Assembly (NCBI GenBank): GCA_964469925.1
Contig: CAYXZL010000001.1
Span: forward strand, 62,001 to 126,000
DNA from: CAYXZL01 sp964469925
GTDB taxonomy: Bacteria; Patescibacteriota; Gracilibacteria; Absconditabacterales; Absconditicoccaceae
DNA length: 64,000 nt
Reading direction: 5' to 3'
Shown: one piece after another, positions 61,695 through 64,000 of the stretch
Numbering within the stretch: position 1 is the stretch's first letter
How the letters are laid out: each line of letters opens with the position of its first letter
Position numbers and translations under genes: made by a program
The notes under the pieces: generated by a model
The model's database searches: none
The model's input: the letters and a program-made list of their open reading frames with translations, nothing else
What the model was told of the DNA's origin: nothing

Positions 61695-63239
61695 ATGGTT
61701 CACTTTGTCAAAACCTATACAACAATAGGTCTTCAGTGATTTGAAATCGTAGTAGAGGTAGACTCAGCTAAGTCACTACCAACCATTGAGATTATTGGTT
61801 TGCCAGACGCAGCAATCAAAGAGTCAAAAGAGAGACTGAGAGCGACATTTAGAAACTGTTGATTGAGCCTTCCTCCTCGCAAGATCATTCTCAATCTAGC
61901 ACCATCAGACAGCAAAAAAATAGGAACAAGCTTCGACTTGCCAATGGCAGTAGCACTGCTTTTGCTAACGACACCTATTACACAAAAAGCACAACAAGGC
62001 CTGACTAAGGTTCTGTTTTTTGGTGAAATGTGATTAGATGCTTCGGTCAAGAGGGTTAATGGACTATTGCCAGCAGTGATAGCTGCCATGGAACAGGGTT
62101 ATCGTCATTTTGTGGTCCCGGAAGATAATCAATACGAGTTGGAGTATTTACCCAGCATCACCATTTACCCTGTATCTCATTTTCAACAAGTTATTGATCA
62201 TCTCACAGGTCAGCAACCAATAAGCCCGCCATCAGAGATCAAAAGTATCGATGATCTCTATCAGTACCATAGTGCATCGGTTGATTTTGTAGATATCAAG
62301 TGACACATGGTCCTCAAGAGGGCTTTGAGCATCGCAGCAGCAGGAAGCCACAATGTACTGCTCATCGGTGCACCAGGGACAGGGAAGACAATGTTAAGTA
62401 AGGCATTACAAGGCATATTGCCTCCACTTGGCTTTGAAGAAATCGTAGAGGTGAGCCAAATATATTCAGTGGTAGGTAAACTAGATAAGGACACACCACT
62501 TATTACACAAAGACCCTTTCGCCAGGTCCACCACACCGCATCCAAGGTATCGATCGTGTGAGGCGGTACACGTATGTCGCCAGGAGAAGTGTCACTTGCA
62601 CACAAAGGTATTTTGTTTTTCGATGAACTCCCAGAGTTTCCAAGAGAGGTACTAGAGGTACTAAGACAACCAATCGAGGACAAGATTATCAACATATCTC
62701 GTGCAAATGGCACAGTCCAATACCCCGCCAATTTCATGTTTGTGGCAGCCATGAACCCTTGCAAGTGTGGCTATTACAAAGACCCTCAAAAATCCTGTAC
62801 CTGTACGTTCAATGAAATCAAAAAATATCAGTCCAAAGTCTCCTGACCCTTGTTGGATAGGATCGATATGATCCTCGAAGTGCCAAGAGAAACCATAGAT
62901 ACGATCATTGATAGTAAGGAAAAAGAGAATTCAGATCATATTAGACAAAAGGTAATAGTCGCACGACAAGCACAACAAAAACGTTTCGTGTCTACTGAGC
63001 TCACCGCCAATGCACACATGCAGGCCAAACATATTGATACAATGATACAGCTTGACCAGACCTGCAAAAAGTTTCTCAAGCAAGCAGCAGAATCACTTCA
63101 TCTATCAGCTAGGGTGATTCATAGAACCATCAAGCTAGCCAGAACCATAGCCGACTACGAACAAAGTGAGGCTATCTTGATGCAACATATAGCAGAGGCC
63201 TTGCATTATAGAAGCAAAACAATGTTTGTAGAAGAGTAA
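61695..63239 (+). CDS. comM: ComM-like Mg chelatase-family ATPase
   Basis: The 514-residue AAA+ protein has the YifB/ComM layout: an N-terminal ChlI-like domain (TIEIIGLPDAAIKESKERLRA; LPPRKIILNLAPSD), Walker A LLIGAPGTGKTM, then HHTASKVSIVGGGTRMSPGEVSLAHKG (one Gly TGA), Walker B ILFFDELPEF, a Cys4 zinc cluster (NPCKCGYYKDPQKSCTC) and the C-terminal domain. ComM is a branch-migration helicase in natural transformation. CGA at 62964-62966 falls at the conserved Arg of ARxxQxxR, a counter-example to CGA as Trp. DNA uptake would suit a cell that relies on host nucleotides. Confidence 0.95.
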
Positions 63240-63257
63240 TTTTACGTCAACAAGTCG

Positions 63258-64000
63258 ATGGCAACCAAACAAGAAGTATGGTCATACTGTAAGCAGCTGC
63301 TATCAGCATGTTCTGAAGGCAAGCTTGGTTATATGCAAATGCCAGAAGACACAAACCCCTGATTTACGGCTCATGATAGGGAGCAAGCTCTCCGTTACTT
63401 TACCTTGCCCATGGCACTCAACTATCAAAGAAATAGTTACAAACTACGGCAGTCAGCCTTAGAAAGTTATCGTGATGAAGAAAGCAAAAAAATATACGAT
63501 CTGGAATGGGTAACAAACGCTCATGACGATGAGCTGAGGTCACTGTTGTTACGTTACAAGCTAGCTCTCCAGCCCAACAAACATACTAATACGCGAAAAA
63601 CAATAGCAACGAGCATTTTTCAACAGTGGTGATCGTGTGTATGACTGCTCAATGCTGCCGAGCGAGACTTTTTATGATTACAGACCTTGATCCAGTCAGA
63701 ATACAAAAAAGCTTTTCCTTATCTATCCTGACCCAAAATCTTTCATTATCGATCGTCAATCATACAGAGTTACGCCTTTTCTCCCTTAGTTCATAGTGAG
63801 TATATCGACATTGCACCCGATACACACGTCATACAAGCATCGTTGAAGCTGGGAGTTATAACAACAGCAGAAGCAAACAAAGTCGACAGGGAAGCAATTT
63901 CCGACAGACGACGCACGATATTGGACTGATCGGACATAACGCCTATCCAAATGCACTCACCACTGTGGTTTTGGAGTAGAAATAATTTTTCTTTTGTGCT
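63258..64000 (+). CDS. hypothetical protein, possibly HhH-GPD-like, cut by window end
   Basis: About 247 codons are visible and the frame is open at the window end. No signal or membrane segment is seen. FPYLSGPKIFHYRSSII followed by DIAPDTHVIQASLKLGV resembles the hairpin and catalytic-Asp side of HhH-GPD DNA glycosylases (family: xGPKxAxxxx...PVDTHVxRVxxRLG), which excise damaged bases. No FeS Cys cluster is seen in the visible part. It starts 18 bp after comM and is likely co-transcribed. The family call is a loose pattern match. Confidence 0.45.

Noticed and set aside
623..63239. Mass pseudogenisation by TGA stops
   Set aside because: Essential genes (rpoA, r-proteins, infA, dnaX, asnS) all carry TGA at Gly sites, and a UCA tRNA-Gly is present; code change is the simpler reading.
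1..64000. CRISPR arrays, rRNA genes, prophage or IS elements
   Set aside because: No regularly spaced repeats, rRNA stretches, transposase or phage structural genes were seen on either strand.

Overview
The window comes from a bacterium that does not use the standard genetic code. Read with TGA as a stop, almost every gene breaks into short pieces. Read with TGA as glycine, the pieces join into single full-length proteins with intact family motifs. Examples are DnaX, RpoA, AsnRS, the ribosomal proteins, IF-1, IF-3, TsaD, PBP1A and an RND pump. A tRNA with anticodon UCA and glycine-type features lies at 58140-58213. This is translation table 25, known from Absconditabacteria (SR1) and Gracilibacteria (BD1-5) of the Patescibacteria/CPR. 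In addition, CGA and CGG repeatedly fall where protein families have an invariant tryptophan (AsnRS twice, uL13, PBP1A, PKD repeats, MarR, Nudix). This suggests a second code change, CGA/CGG to Trp, which from memory has been proposed for Absconditabacterales. All gene calls below use TAA and TAG as the only stops.

Layout. 1-620: a tRNA-Gly(GCC) with its terminator and an AT-rich non-coding stretch with short repeats. 620-7430: a MarR regulator, a lipoprotein membrane-fusion protein, two Nudix hydrolases and an RND pump. 7240-11310 (minus): small membrane genes, a broken YrbL-like gene, an SDR, an HD hydrolase and AsnRS. 11430-15290 (minus): a branched-chain amino-acid-type ABC importer with a single ATPase. 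15295-19150: a CPBP protease, a DUF389 protein, peptide deformylase and tRNA-Cys/tRNA-Ser. 19300-23665: a LysM-CHAP peptidoglycan hydrolase and a very large PBP1A. 24076-30840: a metallopeptidase, an exonuclease with a helicase-like tail, DnaX, RsmI and an alpha/beta hydrolase.

31300-48620 is rich in cell-surface genes: a CARDB protein, a subtilisin-like protease with a polyglycine linker, a Clp-fold-like lipoprotein, a 1413-residue PKD-repeat membrane protein, a PilT-type ATPase, coiled-coil proteins, two small pilin-like membrane proteins and an M15-like peptidase. This suits an epibiotic or predatory CPR cell that attaches to and processes a host surface; that lifestyle is inference.

48620-57210 (minus) is the nucleotide and translation block: cmk, two tandem Nudix genes, adk, rpsI, rplM, rplQ, rpoA, rpsD, rpsK, rpsM, rpmJ, infA, rplU, rplT, rpmI and infC. 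57286-58213 is a tRNA cluster (Glu, Arg, Ala, Tyr, Gly-UCA). 58330-64000 holds tsaD, an EgtD-like methyltransferase, a RelA/SpoT-type HD protein, ComM and a gene cut by the window end. No rRNA gene, CRISPR array, transposase or prophage was seen.
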